DNA of 64,000 nucleotides from Pycnopodia helianthoides (taxonomy: Eukaryota > Echinodermata > Asteroidea > Forcipulatida > Asteriidae). The stretch spans positions 899,001 to 963,000 of the forward strand of contig CM063253.1 of the NCBI GenBank assembly GCA_032158295.1, in the 5' to 3' direction. Below the pieces are notes generated by a model that searched no databases, had not been told where the DNA came from, and saw only the letters and a program-made list of their open reading frames with translations. Of the stretch, positions 43,761-56,581 are shown in pieces (the first letter of the stretch is position 1; the number at the start of each line of letters is the position of its first letter). Position numbers and translations under genes: made by a program.

Positions 43761-44850
43761 TTGCAGGAAAGCTATAGGAAGCCTAGTCTTTGTGCAAGAC
43801 GTTATTAGCTGATCATTGTCACACAATCACCGCGCGCACGGAATATAACAGCCCGGACGGCGGGTCGGCGTGAGTGTAAGGTACGCTAACGTGCCGAGTA
43901 ACGTCTTGTCCTAAGTCTACAGGAAAACCCTGAATCATCAAGGAACACTCAATGTCCAGTCCCTTTAGAGTCATTTAAATGTCTAGACTATAAAACATAG
44001 TTGGTAATATCCCAAACCCCTAATTGATAGTTTGTTATTTATATCAGTTGCTGATATCAAAAATAAACCAAGTTAGACTTACACCATAAGTCGTTCAGCG
44101 TTTATAATTGTTTGAGGTTACGTTTTTAGTCAATAAGTTATGTTATACTTTATTTTATTTTATTCATTCTTTATTATGTATTTTTATTTACCTCTGTGTG
44201 ACGACAACTGTCAATAAACCTGCCCGTACTACTTCAGCATACTGATTCAGCATACTGAAGGACTAAAGTTGCGCTTAATCGATAATACATCAATACTATA
44301 ATTTGGCAACGTTTTTACTCGAACCAGCGAGAATAGGGTCTGTTTTACGTCATGTTTCAGATGCGTAAATGCTCTTTAGGAATTGTATAACCACCTCTTG
44401 GTTGCAACATTACATTAAAGGGGCACTGTCGTCGACTAGGTCTGCTTGTGGCTTGACATGGAAACATGAACTCTCACCCAGATACTGCACGTTGACCGTC
44501 ACGTCACATCACAAACATAAGCTTGAAAGGGCACCGTCGTTATTATCGCAAGAGCGTGTGCAATGACTGGGTGAAAGTTCAGAACTCAATGTCTGGCCAC
44601 AGACTCGCTGTGATCACAACAACAGGGCCCCCTCAAATAAGCACTGTTACCAATACCCTCATTATCAAACCACAATCGGGCTCATTTTAACGACAGTAAT
44701 GGGTACACTATTGATACATGATGGCACAAAACTAAAATTCCAGCCTCAGCTTGGTAGTGTGGATTATTTATGGAAGAAAACCAAAATGGCTGCATCGTGA
44801 TGGAAGATACGACTAGAAGTATTAACTCCTCTCTTACGCTTCATCAACTT

Positions 44851-47800
44851 TCAGTAGCAATGTCCTGATATTCCTTGACTTTGTACGCCTCCAAGCATCA
44901 GAAAAGTATAATCCTTATCATTAATAATGTTATCCACTACATCCGGGACATTTTGATTTTGGGGCCTAGCATTGATCCCTGAGGTACCATCACCGCTATT
45001 GTTATGAACTCCACTTAGTTTATCCACGGGTACAGTTTTGTCTACTGGCTTAGTTCTGTTCTGTCGCACTGGGCCGTACTTTTCGCGATAAAGTTTCATA
45101 AAAGGCGAGTCCAAGTTGGATTGGTTGTATATCTTGGATTTCCAAACAGGATGTAGGAATTTGATGTTGTATTTCTGAGCCCAACGGCCGAAGATGAACT
45201 TCTCGGTGACGAAAAGGTGGCCGCTAGTCATGCGCTCTTCACTTTTCATGTAGTAGCCGCACTCGGTACGTGTGTTGTTTCCCGTGTTTCCATAGTAATG
45301 GTATGGTGTGGAGTCATTTGGGTTTTCTCTGTAAGGCAAACAAAACAATTGTTCAAGAATTTGTTTAGGATAAAGCAACCACATGTTGTTAATTAATGAT
45401 TCAAAGGTAGAAGACAGTTGATTCTGGTGAGTTGAACGCACCCTCACAAAAAACAACAACACAACAACAACAACACAACACAACAACACAATCTTAATTC
45501 TGTTTTATATCTAATGGATTTCAGTTAATAAAAACCGAAAACCCAATAGACTTGGTTTCAAGTCTGTGATCGTGATTTATTTTGTCTGCATGATTGCCAG
45601 CACATGCAGTACTGCCTGAAATAGCGCCCTCTTGTGGATTATTTTAACTAATCAGGGTGTGTGACAGATAACCATTAGAGGCAATTTGAGTTTAAGCTGC
45701 GTGGCTAATACAGGCATAAATCGCGATCTATGACTTGAAATCAAATCTATAGAGATCTGGACCATAAATCCCATCTCTTAAATTCAGAACAATCTCCTGG
45801 AAAAAATGATGCCAGTCTACTCTCTCTTTTCTAGTTCACAGGTCATTTTTAATGCTCCATCAATCATAATCAAATACAGACGTATTATTAATTCACATCA
45901 GCATCACTAAACCTGACAAAAACATCATTTTGACAGAGTAGCCTACGTTACGTTCCCATGGTTACGCTACGTACGGTGAGACTGCAAACATCTATACAAA
46001 ACACACGCAGAGAGGGGGAAAACAAACGTAGATACAAACAACACTCAAGATAATAATACTGTCCCCAGGCCCGAAATCCTGGGAGATTTCAGAAAAAGAT
46101 TATTTCCATGTATCATCGAGTGAGGGCATCGAGTGATTACATGGTCTACGGGTATTATTGCTGGTGACCTGGGCATTCATGGCGCCGGCCGACCGTCTTC
46201 CGCGGGCACCCCGCTGCGGTTATTTCTATTTTTAAGTTTGTTTGATTTTCTGTCATCCTGAATCAATATTATCCAACATAATTTGCAAAAATACTTTTCA
46301 AAATAACGTCTGACTGAACCGAGGTGGGTGGGGGACTGACTAAAGGGGTATCCCATTACATTTGACGTCAAGTAATAACTAAAGACTTATTATGTTACAA
46401 CTTCCGAATTGAAGATTATTAATAATTATAACAGTGCGACTTCCGGTCAAATCAATAGCAAAAATGTCATCACAACAAGTCATCATCATCTGGGCAAACT
46501 TACAGTAATATATTTTGTAAGTGTGTGTTTAATTTTAAAGGTTCTATAAATGATTTATTTTATTTTCTTTTGGTGGGATGGGAGGTAGCAAGAGTTCATC
46601 ACCTCCGAACCCTTAAGGTCTCAATTTACATCAACGAAAACTAATGGCAAGAAAAGAATTCATAGCATTGACTGCACGTGTGTAATATTTTTTACTTTGC
46701 TGCGTGTCTACACAATGTGCTTACGAATGACACCCTGGCATTCATTATTCACTACAAACAACACCTGTCATCGTTTATTATAGAAGAGAAGGCAAGTTTT
46801 TTATGGGTGATTGGTTGTAATCTTTCACACTCCATATCCTTTGCCTAATTTCATAAAGCTGTTTACTGGTAGCAGTTATTTGGGGCATACTCTAGCAGAA
46901 AAACCCGCAGTGCACAAAATGTGTTTCATAAAATAATGACAACGAAGATTTGCCCGTGCGTGTGTGCTTGTTCACTGTGCATTACTGCGTCACCCGTCCG
47001 CCGGCAAGTTAGTCAGTTTTACTAACAGAACAACGTGGACATGAACAGAGAAACTGTGCTAAGTACACTGCTCAGTAATCAGAAATGCTGTTACAGATTT
47101 TGTGAAACGTGGCCTGGTTTTAAGTTGACTTTGATGGATTTGGCCCAGCATTGTGAACCCACTGATACCTTGCATTATAAGCCGACCAACCACATTCCAT
47201 CACCCTTAAAGGAACATTACAGAATTGTTTTTTGCTAACAGAACAGTTGCTGGCAGTGTAAGCGCTTTATGTATTCCACCATATACATAAACTGACAAAC
47301 CTGTAGAAGTTTGAGATTAATCGGCCATCTGGGTCACGAGAAAATAGTGAAAAACAGATTACACATTTGCATGAAATCATATAGATTCAACAAATGAATA
47401 AAACGCTCACTGAGCGATAAACTCCAATCGGAAAATTAGTTTATTCATTTCGCATCAAATATGACATTTCAGACAGAAATATTTCAAGGGATGTTTTCTG
47501 CTATCATCATCATTAGACCGTGTAGTTTTTATGTAAATCTGTGATCAAAAGTGTATTTTACAGGTTTTTTTCTTACCAATTCTGTAATGTTCCTTTAACT
47601 TAAAGAGATCGGGTTAATACAGTGTGGGTTTTAGGATTTAACTCATAGGAATGCATTCGATCCGCTTAAAGCGCCTACCACGGTTGGAGGGTATATAGTG
47701 TTACACTGATGACACCGCGTTCAATTAATCGGAATGGCTTACCAGACGAGACCCAGATTCCGTTTCGGTTCGAGTTATTTATCGACAAGTTCTATGTGAC

Positions 47801-50489
47801 ATGTTTCCAATGCATCAAAATTTACGGCCTTTTCGCCCACTGCAACATTCTTGCCGTGACGAGTTGGCATCTGTTGTGAGAACTAGGACTATTTGTTTGC
47901 AGTTTTTTTTTTCGTGTAATAGGCCTACAGTCACTCTTGTGTGTTTCTACGAACGTTGAGTCGTGTTCAATGGCCGATAAAAACGTCTGCGCGTCAATAG
48001 AGGGCGTGCGACAAAATAAAATACATGTAAATGTTATAACAACTTCTGATTGGATAAAGTCTTTACATTCCAATGGTCTGTCACTATTAAACACTAATGG
48101 TTGGCAAAAATGAGGGAACATTGTACCTTTTTGTATATGGCTGATGGTGGCGTGACGCATACGCGTTCGTGCGTCTCCCTGGTGCACAACACTATGGCGT
48201 TTACCAACTAATAGTGTTATGCACGCATGCGTGAATGTAATTAGCAAATTGTTTATTTCACGGGAAAGGCTAATTGTTCACCCATTTCGGTGCAAAGGTT
48301 AGCCGGATTGGACACTTATGTCCAAATAGAGATATCAATTATAGCCAATGGTGACATTATTGGTCCCGAAGATGTGTTTTTTTTTTTTTACAAAATACAT
48401 AAATTAAATCCGAAACTTACAAGCAGTAGTCGCCATACACCATTCCGTATACCGTCAGGTCCTCACACATGTCCAAAGCTAACAGCATCGTGTGCCAACC
48501 AGTGGTCAACCATGTCTTAGCTTGGGTTCTGAAAATTACAAATTGATAAAGAAAAATTCAGATAAGAAACTGGGAAAAAATATATTCCAATCACAAGGTG
48601 GGTGACCAACGATCCAAGAAGGGTTGAAAACCGGACACCACTAGTTTAAGTCAAATGCAGGGCTGTGCAAGGCCGAACACAAATTAATCATGGTTCCCCT
48701 TTTTAGCAATTTTCCGCTGGTTAATTAATAGTTATAACGCCAAATGATCAGTAACATTTGTGTCCAAATTAGTGTTCCAGTTTGCTAGTTCACGGAGTTC
48801 CAAAGGTACCTGGAACCGCAGATCATGCACAGGGTTCTTCATTATGGTGGCATCAATGAAGCTGGAAAAATGTCTTAAAGGCACTGGACACTTTTGGTAA
48901 TTGTCAAAAACCAGTCTTCTCACTTGGTGTATCTCAACATATGCACAAAATAACAAACCTGTGAAAATTTGAACTCAATTGATCGTCGAAGTTGCGAGCT
49001 AATAATGGAAGAAAAAACACCCTTGTCACACGAAGGTGTGTGCTTTCAGATGCTTGATTTCGAGACCTCACGCGTGGGTTTCAAAAACAATTCAAATATT
49101 TTACTGAGAAATTACTTCCTTCTCAAAAACTACGTTACTTCAGAGGGAGCCGTTTCTCACAATGTTTTATACTATCAACAGCTCTCCATTGCTCGTTACC
49201 AAGTAAGTTTTTACCAAGTAAGTGTCCAGTGCCTTTAAGCCGTGTCTGAAATGGCGGTTACAGCTACGACTACTAGATCATGCATTGACGTAGAGTACGT
49301 CCTTAGCAACATCCTCAGCAACAGTCGTAGCCGTAGCTGTAGCCGCCAGTCGGATACGGCCTCATGTAGCCTAAGGAAAGCCTCTGGAGTGGCCTTAGTG
49401 GGCGACCACTGCAGATGCCTTGGCAAGACTTGCGGGAAACAACTTGAAACTACAGTCTTGAAGAAAGACTAATACTTGCCTCGTGATGCCTGTCTCATTA
49501 TGGAACACTTCATTATTGTATCTCATCATCGCCAGAGTGTGCATGAAGAAACTAACATTCTTATAGAGTTGGGAATAGTTCAAAATCAACCTGTAGGCTG
49601 GATTCTTGTAGACGTTTGTGTTGTACAACCACGCTATGATCACATTGTCAGACTTCGTCCTCTCGTACATAAAATGAACTTTCTGGTTGGACGGTTTGTT
49701 CTGGAAGGTGGGACGAAAGTTTGAATGGCCGACCACGCGCACGGTGGTTCTTGAGCCAACATCTGCTTCAAATGCCCGCGTGGGGGCGTCGTTCATGCGA
49801 ATGACACACTCGGCGGCGTCTATATCCTTCCCTGCATTTTTTCCAAGGAGCTGACCAGAGCTGGTGACGAGTGCGCAGGTGCGACACCGGAGTTCAAATG
49901 GCTGATGGATAAAAGTAACATGTGAGTGTTATGCTAAATAGTATACACACCCTTTTACAGTTAACAACAGGTAGTTGAAGAAATTTATATCATAGTTATG
50001 GGGTATCAGAGAAAAAATTCACAGAAAGGGTCTGTCTGTCTCTTGTGCATCCTAATGGAATACTGTTTACGTGACGCTAGGTGGCAGCAGACTAAACAGG
50101 TGAATCCATTGCTATCTGACAATCATGAGATGCGCATGCTCCTCACTACGAAAACAATGGGAATGAGTCTGCTGCCACTTAGCGGATATCGAGTACAAGT
50201 TGTTCTACTCTGCCCCCCCCCCCCCCCTCAGCAGATCTGCAATATCCCCGGGTTACCTTATGATCTGGCACGGATATCGGCACCATCATTTGCTGCCTGT
50301 GCTTCTGAAACGTCTCATTCTTAGGAATCTTCCGTAAGAGGTGAGGATAGCATCGTGGGAAGGGACAAGACAGAGGCCCACGGGCAAAGAAGGCAGCGCC
50401 CCTTGCGACGAACTACCACCAGTGGTGTCCACGTAGTAGTAGAAGAAGAAGCAAATGATGAAGGAGTAGAATGAGGCAAAGAAGAGCAT
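44851..50489 (-). CDS. ST6GALNAC3/5/6-type sialyltransferase (GT29), stem exon frame break
   Basis: Minus-strand exons: 50257-50489 (start exon), 49480-49901, 48421-48528 and 44851-45328. The start exon codes a type II signal anchor (FFASFYSFIICFFFYYYV) right after the Met and ends in VPDHK. Exon 2 opens with the L motif (CRTCALVTSSG, then ECVIRMNDAPTRAFEADVG); exon 3 carries the S motif (TWLTTGWHTM to VYGMVYGDYC); exon 4 carries motif III (PYHYYG) and the VS motif (HLFVTEK, H-x4-E). The closest match is ST6GALNAC5, which adds alpha2,6-sialic acid to GalNAc of glycolipids or O-glycans in the Golgi; 3, 5 and 6 cannot be told apart here. Intron 2 starts with GC, not GT. Oddities: the anchor frame and the VPDHK frame differ by one missing base between about 50330 and 50405, and the C-terminus has about 100 extra Asn/Asp/Pro-rich residues after VWKSK. 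About 413 residues if the break is an assembly error. Confidence 0.88.
47206..47598 (+). mobile_element. TTAA-MITE family C, copy C7
   Basis: Left end TTAAAGGAACATTACAGAAT, right end its inverse; hairpin CGCTCACTGAGCG. In the last intron of the sialyltransferase gene. Confidence 0.9.
48875..49238 (-). mobile_element. TTAA-MITE family B, copy B5
   Basis: TTAAAGGCACTGGACACTTT start; the right side is shortened by a deletion but keeps GTGTCCAGTGCCTTTAA. Shares TTAA 49235-49238 with M2. In the GC-AG intron of the sialyltransferase. Confidence 0.85.
49235..49364. mobile_element. Short MITE M2, abutting B5
   Basis: TTAAGCCGTGTCTGAAATGG start and CCAGTCGGATACGGCCTCA end; same hairpin plan as 9743-9882. 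The right TTAA is lost. Confidence 0.65.
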
Positions 50490-52344
50490 ACTACATGGAC
50501 CCTGAGGAGGAGGAAAGAGAGGTGGAAGACATCTTAGAAGAGTGGATGCACATTAAAATGACTATTAACAATGGATTCATACTGTATTGTGTCAACCGAT
50601 AAAACAGAGCATGCCATAAACGCAACACTCCCGTCCGTACCGAAAGCGTGCGTTTTCAAAAATTACCGACGGGGGGCCCAAACCAGAGCCCAAGCAAGAG
50701 CCTAAGCTGGAGCCTTAGTGTCGAAAAGGGCCAGAGCACAACTAATTGAGGGCGCTGTGCTCTTACAACAGGTGATGTTGTTTTGTGTGACAAATCAATA
50801 TCCTAGACATTGATCTTGTAATAGTTAAAGCTGCATGAACGCCTCTTTAACAGACTGGGTTTATTGACCTCTTGTTTAACCCTGCCCTTAGTTGGGTTCA
50901 CGAGGGATATCTGGTGCACATCAGATCGATTTGGATTGTATCCATGGAAACGGCTCAGACCAAAAGACTTGATTTTTATCGTAAGATATTGTGGCATCTG
51001 CCAAGTCGTGATTTATTAAACTGATTCACAACTGTGTTTGTAATGATGTCCATCGTATCATTGTATAGCCAAACTAGGCTTGGCTCAAGATTACGTTACC
51101 CAACAATCTGTGATTCATTAGAGTCGTCGGATGAGGGCGCAACTTTATTGAATCATTCTGATGATCAGGTCACAACCACCGACAAAGCCGTCAATACTTT
51201 AAAACACCCCTATTGATGTTTTCGTCAAAAGTGTGACAGAATGAAAAACAAGATCGAATCCGTGCACAGCTCTATTTTGTAGTCTGGTTACGTTGAACAC
51301 GGAACGGGAAGGACAACTCCGTGCAATTGCCATGGAGTTGAATTTAATGTGCTCGGTCAGATTTTAGCACAGATTCGAGAGAGTTGTCAGCTTTCATTGC
51401 TCCCGTCATTATCTCACGTACTACATCAAATGGTTTTGCACTAAACTCTGTAAATTGTCCGTATATGTGAAATTTGTTTTTCGTTTTGAAAAAAAGCATC
51501 GTCTGTCAAAATTCGTTCAGAGAAGGAAAAAAGGGGGCCGTGTTACTTTAAGCAAACGGTTCTTGACATTATTTTGAACGTTGGAGACATCACGGTATCT
51601 CAAAACGGCATTCAAAAGGTGAACTCTGGGGTCGAGGTTACTGCTCCGACCTGGTCAATGTTCGATCTGGTCCCCTTCCATCCACTGACTGAAACCTGTA
51701 ACTGGGTTGGCTGAATTTTCCAAAAGAAGGGTGCGTTTTTAAATTAGGAGAATAATACTTTCCACTAGGGAAATGGGTGGAATGAATTTCACTGACCGCG
51801 AAACTAAACTTGACAAAATAATATTTGATTAAAATAGAAACTGGGTCAGCAGGCCCTGCACATAAAGACTACTATGTAGCTGATGGGTAGGGCGGGGGGG
51901 GGGGGGGAATAATGTCTTCGATCAAACATACTTGATGCCTTTTGCCCGGAGTCGATTTTGAAGGAGCTCGCAATGTGCAAACAGAACACTGGAATGAGCT
52001 ATACTTACGCAGCTTTTGCCGGTAAAAGGGTTTTTGAAGCACATAGCGACATCCCTCTGGGTGGGATCACCGTGATGGAAAAGACACCGTGGTCATCGTA
52101 CTGCTTGGAGTGCCGTGGGCAGCACGGTGCCATTAGACTCTATGATAAACAGCAGGGTCGGGTACAGACTTCGGCTCAGTTCAAACTAGTTCACCCGCGT
52201 CTAGTGCAGAAGGTGATGGTCAGGGATGACTGGAAATCTGTAAAGAGAGAAAGGAAAGTAGACTGAGGCATTATGTTAGAGTTGAACATTAAGTAGTTTT
52301 TTTTGTGCCAATTTATATAGGCCAATCTTTTAACCCACTCTTTT

Positions 52345-52520
52345 GAATATGAGAAAGGCTTCAGGCATGAAGCCTTTTTCAGGCATCTGAAAGCACACTA
52401 TGCAACAAGGGTGTATTTTTCTTTCATTATTTTCTTGCAACTTCGATGACCAATTGAGCCCAAATACTCACAGGTTTGTTATTTTATGCATATGTTGGAT
52501 GACCACCAAGTAGAATAATA
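52345..52520. mobile_element. Truncated family B MITE
   Basis: AGGCTTCAGGCATGAAGCCT hairpin, GAAAGCACACTATGCAACAA and GGTTTGTTATTTTATGCATA match B2; both TTAA ends are missing or unclear. Confidence 0.6.
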
Positions 52521-52605
52521 TAGTCCTTCTAGGCTTGTCTCTCGATAGTAACACAACATTCTTGCTCGAGATTGTGGATCGAATAATAATTTTTAAAAGG
52601 TATAT

Positions 52606-52877
52606 ACACTGCAAAAAACTGGATTGTTAAACATTGATTCTTCCCTGTATATATGTGATAACACCGAAAAGGTATTAATTATCCCTATTACTATATCGTA
52701 CGTTAAATTAATCACCGTGACGGTGTTGTCACATATAGATACCAAGAGAATCAATTTAACACCGTGTCGGTGTTGTCACATATAGATACCAAGAGAATCA
52801 ATTAAACACCGTGTCGGTGTTGTCATATGTAGATACCGAGAGAATCAATTTAACACTGGAGGTTTTTTTGCAGTGTA
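52606..52877. mobile_element. hAT-like MITE carrying a 47-base tandem repeat
   Basis: Ends CACTGCAAAAAACT and GTTTTTTTGCAGTG are inverted, a pattern often seen in hAT elements. Inside, a 47-base unit repeats at 52707-52753, 52754-52800 and 52801-52847, with a partial fourth; each unit holds the hairpin CACCGTGTCGGTG. Confidence 0.7.
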
Positions 52878-54049
52878 ATTACACAAGACCGGGAGTTGGG
52901 AAAGAAGTGCATTTTCAAAATAACATTGGAAGTGACGACATATCGAATGTATTTGTGTGTGTGTGTGTTTTTTTTCTTACTCTTTTGAATTTACCTTTTT
53001 CCCCCAATGTGACCTTATAAAATTAATAATGGTTTCATGAAAAATTATCAAAGAACGGTAGGTCTACAACTAATATTAAATAACATTTTATTAAGGACAA
53101 AATCAAAGGAATAGAGAAGCGATGTTTCCATGTTTATCTAAAAATGATTTTTTTTTTTGTTAGATTCGAAACATAAGCCTAACCCACGGCTGTTCCATGT
53201 ATAAACCTCACTGGCAAATGCTTACTACTCCTCCATTGGGTTAACAGTCATGTTATTGTGTACAAATAATTATGCACTTTTATCCCATCGTTTATTATTA
53301 AAACAAACATCGAACAGACGATAGCAAGCCACGTCATATAATAGCCAATGACAAGGTTATAACACATAACAATTTATCAACCTAATCTACCGTCTAATTA
53401 AAGTCTACCGAAGACACTCCCCGGGGATTCAATAGCGATTGGAGATTCCCCTCTGGGGATCCAAGAGCAACCTGAGATGCTAAACCCATGTCTATTGAAT
53501 ACGCACATTATTACATTGTATGATGTAATGTGATTTCATCCAGGCCGTAATTGCTAGGTGAGTACACACTCAGTCGTCTCCAGCGGGGCTGATTTATGCA
53601 TAGGTGGGCCCGTCTGTTGAGGAGTACATTCGCCTCTGCTGCATGCCAGGGACACCCAACCTGTATAAAAATGCACTCTTCGCCATACCAACAAGGAGCC
53701 CAAGTAGGCCTATTCCAGCATACCATCACAACACATCGCATTATTGATACATTTACCCGATGGTTACAGACAATCGTATGGTTGATAATTAATTACAAGG
53801 TTGTGGGGGGGGGGGTATCCTAAAAGTTCGCTGATTAACACAGTTTTATAACAGTACAACTCCTTGAAAGGAATATTGAGCTTGACTGTCAGAAAACACC
53901 ATTTTGCAGACCTCAATGTAACCACAGTGCTTAATTCGATCACCATTCAGTGCGTTTCTGAATGTGAAAAATAGATCCATGACAAACCACACGCCGTTAT
54001 TCGACTTAAAATCTCCTAAAAATGCCACCAACGGTTTGGTTTTCCAGAT

Positions 54050-54660
54050 AATTTTCGGCAAATGAGCGGATGGTTTATAGTCGCTATATACCATTTCCCG
54101 CGAAAATGAAAGCTCCTCGAAACAGTCGTTCAATTTCACTTAAAGGTATTGTACACTTTTGGTAACAGCTCAAAATCAGTGTCCACATTTTGTGTGATTA
54201 AACATATGCATGAACAAACAAACCTGTGAAAGTTTGAGCTCAATGGGTCATCGAGGTCACGAGAAAATAGTGAAAAGAGATCTTATGTGTTTTCTGTTTT
54301 TTCAAATTATCGCGCGCGATAATTACTATTGTCTTACTCGTTTCTCAGAAACGATAGCATTTTAGGCAGAAATATTTCAAGGAACCCTTTCTACCATTAC
54401 TTACTTTAAGTCATGTAAGTTATGTGTGAATCTGTGATTATTGTGTTTTTCGATCTTACCAATAGTGTACAGGGCCTTTAACGTGTAAGCAATATTGTTC
54501 TTTTGCGTCATGCGAATTAGAAAAGATGAACATTCAATTTCAGAATCCGCTCGAACAGCTTTCAAATTTGCAGCAGCTTTTTCGCAGAAATCTCTAATTG
54601 CGACTATATACTCTACTAAATTGAATGCCGATTTCCGCACGGCTAAAAAAGACCGCATAA
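54050..54660 (-). repeat. Repeat P, copy 1, split by A2
   Basis: Without A2, the minus strand here matches 61440-61640 plus strand. Shared blocks: GCTGCTGCAAATTTGAA, CGCATGACGCAAAAGAACAA and AAGTGAAATTGA. Joined across the insertion, the minus strand is open for roughly 80 codons, but I recognise no protein. Confidence 0.6.
54140..54481 (-). mobile_element. TTAA-MITE family A, copy A2
   Basis: TTAAAGGTATTGTACACTTT left; right end inverted TTAAAGGCCCTGTACACTAT; palindrome ATTATCGCGCGCGATAAT at 54306-54323. The surrounding sequence has an uninterrupted relative at 61.5 kb. Confidence 0.9.
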
Positions 54661-56290
54661 AGCGTTAATAATAGCACTACATAAAATTCGAATGCCTCAA
54701 AGTGTATTCGAATGAAGATTCAAACTGTGGAGGAAAATCGCTTCAACACAAATGCATGAAAGTGAGATTGATTGCAATTTTGCCGAAAATGACCGGGGGA
54801 AAACCCATATTAAAACAGGTTGTTTGTATGGCGTGTTGTGGGTATCCATCAATTTTTAAGCACACCTGCTCGGTCACACACGTCGAAGCAACTTGGAGGC
54901 AACTAAACAGCATGCAGGAACACCTCGATGGCACGACAAACATTTTTCTCCGACAGTGTCTTAATTACCTTGGAGAAAAATGTACAAAACGTGAAATACG
55001 AGTGTATCAACTTCTTTGGCAGTCCCTAAAAAAAATGTCTTCTGTAATTGCCTCGCGTAACATGGCCCTTAATGTTCAAAATCACACGGCGGAACAAACC
55101 GACAGAGAATCTGCAACTAATTTCCCTGTCAGAAAGGAACGCCATTAGCTGGAAACGATCTGCAATGTAGCATAAATACTGACAAGCAGTTATGACATGC
55201 CGGGTACCCACACTCATTTGTCAAGTTGACATGGTTTATACACCGTTTTAACCAAGAGACCCGTAACATAATTAAGGTCATGTGCTAATTACTGTGAAAT
55301 TCACTGGAGAAACATGATCCATGGGTGAACCGAACAGACGTAATTATGCCATCGGGAATACACTTAGTAATAATATGATTTAATTTTACCGTTGCATGGA
55401 GGGACGATATACAGACGTCATGTCAGTCCAATCCAAGTCATTATTATGATAATTATTATTTATTTGGCAAATAATCAATAGAGAAAAAAAAGTATATAAA
55501 GACAAGGTAAAAGACACGAGGGGCAAAATAAATATGCCCCTAATGGAATGAGGTAGGGATTGAGAAAAGAAGGGGGGGGTCAAGGCTGAGCAAACGAGCA
55601 CATGGTCAAAAGATAAGAAGAATAATTACACACAGTAAGTGGCTGTACATGTATACAGAAAAACAAACTATAGCCTGCCCTCGTGTAGCAAATAGATCAC
55701 ACAACCCTGGCAATCGAATGCATCACTTAATGAGTGGACATCGTCTGTGTTTATAAAAGGTCATCTTCAGTATAAATAAAAAAAAAAAAAAAACGTGACT
55801 CATCCAAAGTACCCTCCAAGCAGTCATCAGAATCCCAATCGGAACATCTTCCCATTCCTCCTCAAGGTTTCTTGGCTTAATCCTTGAATATATTGAAAAG
55901 TCCTTCACAGGGACTCATGCCTGGATTACTCTCAAACGGAGTCAGAAGTGATGTTACAGAAATAGTACAGGACTCTAGCGGTGAGATTAAAACTCATTTC
56001 AAAACCTTTTCCTTTCTGGGGGAGCATCATCCCAAATAAACATCGTGTGACGATTTCGCAGTACAGGGTTGTCCAAACCGGTTCTCCGAGAAACAGCGAA
56101 CAAAGTGTATTTCGTATATTATAAGTGGACGTGAATTGATTTATTTGTTAAAGTGATACGTGATAAACAAGTACCGTCATCAATCAAAGTGTGGTTTCGT
56201 CGAAATTATGCATGATGTAAATATGTTAAATTGATATGCCCGATGAAAGCCCGTGCTGACTGTTGGGAATACCCCGGGTAAAAAGAAATG

Positions 56291-56322
56291 TAATAAATAA
56301 ATAAATAAATAAATAAATAAGT
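56291..56322. repeat. AATA microsatellite
   Basis: About eight AATA units in a row. Confidence 0.9.
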
Positions 56323-56552
56323 TACATTCAGCTATAGCCGTCTTTATTTTATTTTGCCGGCCAGAGCTAGATGAAAACGGTTCCAGGCACAAACTTTCTA
56401 AATGATGTTTGATAATCGAAAACCCCCCAGAACTGCCGCAGGGTCAGAATTCACCCGGATTCCGGGCCTCCACAAACAGTTCTAATTCTGATGTAATTTA
56501 TTTCGCTTTGCAAAAAGGCAGGAGTGGTATATTATGACATGTGAGTGACTAA

Positions 56553-56581
56553 TGTTTTTTTTTTTTTTTTTTTTTTTTTTA
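56553..56581. repeat. Poly-T run of about 28
   Basis: Uninterrupted T run; likely the tail of a minus-strand retroelement or simple slippage. Confidence 0.85.

Larger units (their letters stand above)
41928..44850. other. Gene-free stretch between sushi-module gene and sialyltransferase
   Basis: Holds MITEs C6 and E4, a TTAT microsatellite near 42380-42400 and AT-rich sequence. The two flanking genes converge here, so both 3' untranslated regions lie within. No supported coding sequence. Confidence 0.6.

Noticed and set aside
44851..45489. Single ORF starting MLLCCVVVVVLLFF on the minus strand as a whole gene with signal peptide
   Set aside because: The part above 45328 is intron: the hydrophobic run comes from a CAA/AAC microsatellite, and homology begins at the acceptor.
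54702..55148. Plus-strand ORF of 148 codons, next to repeat P
   Set aside because: No family recognised, no splice context, and it neighbours degraded repeats on the other strand; probably chance.
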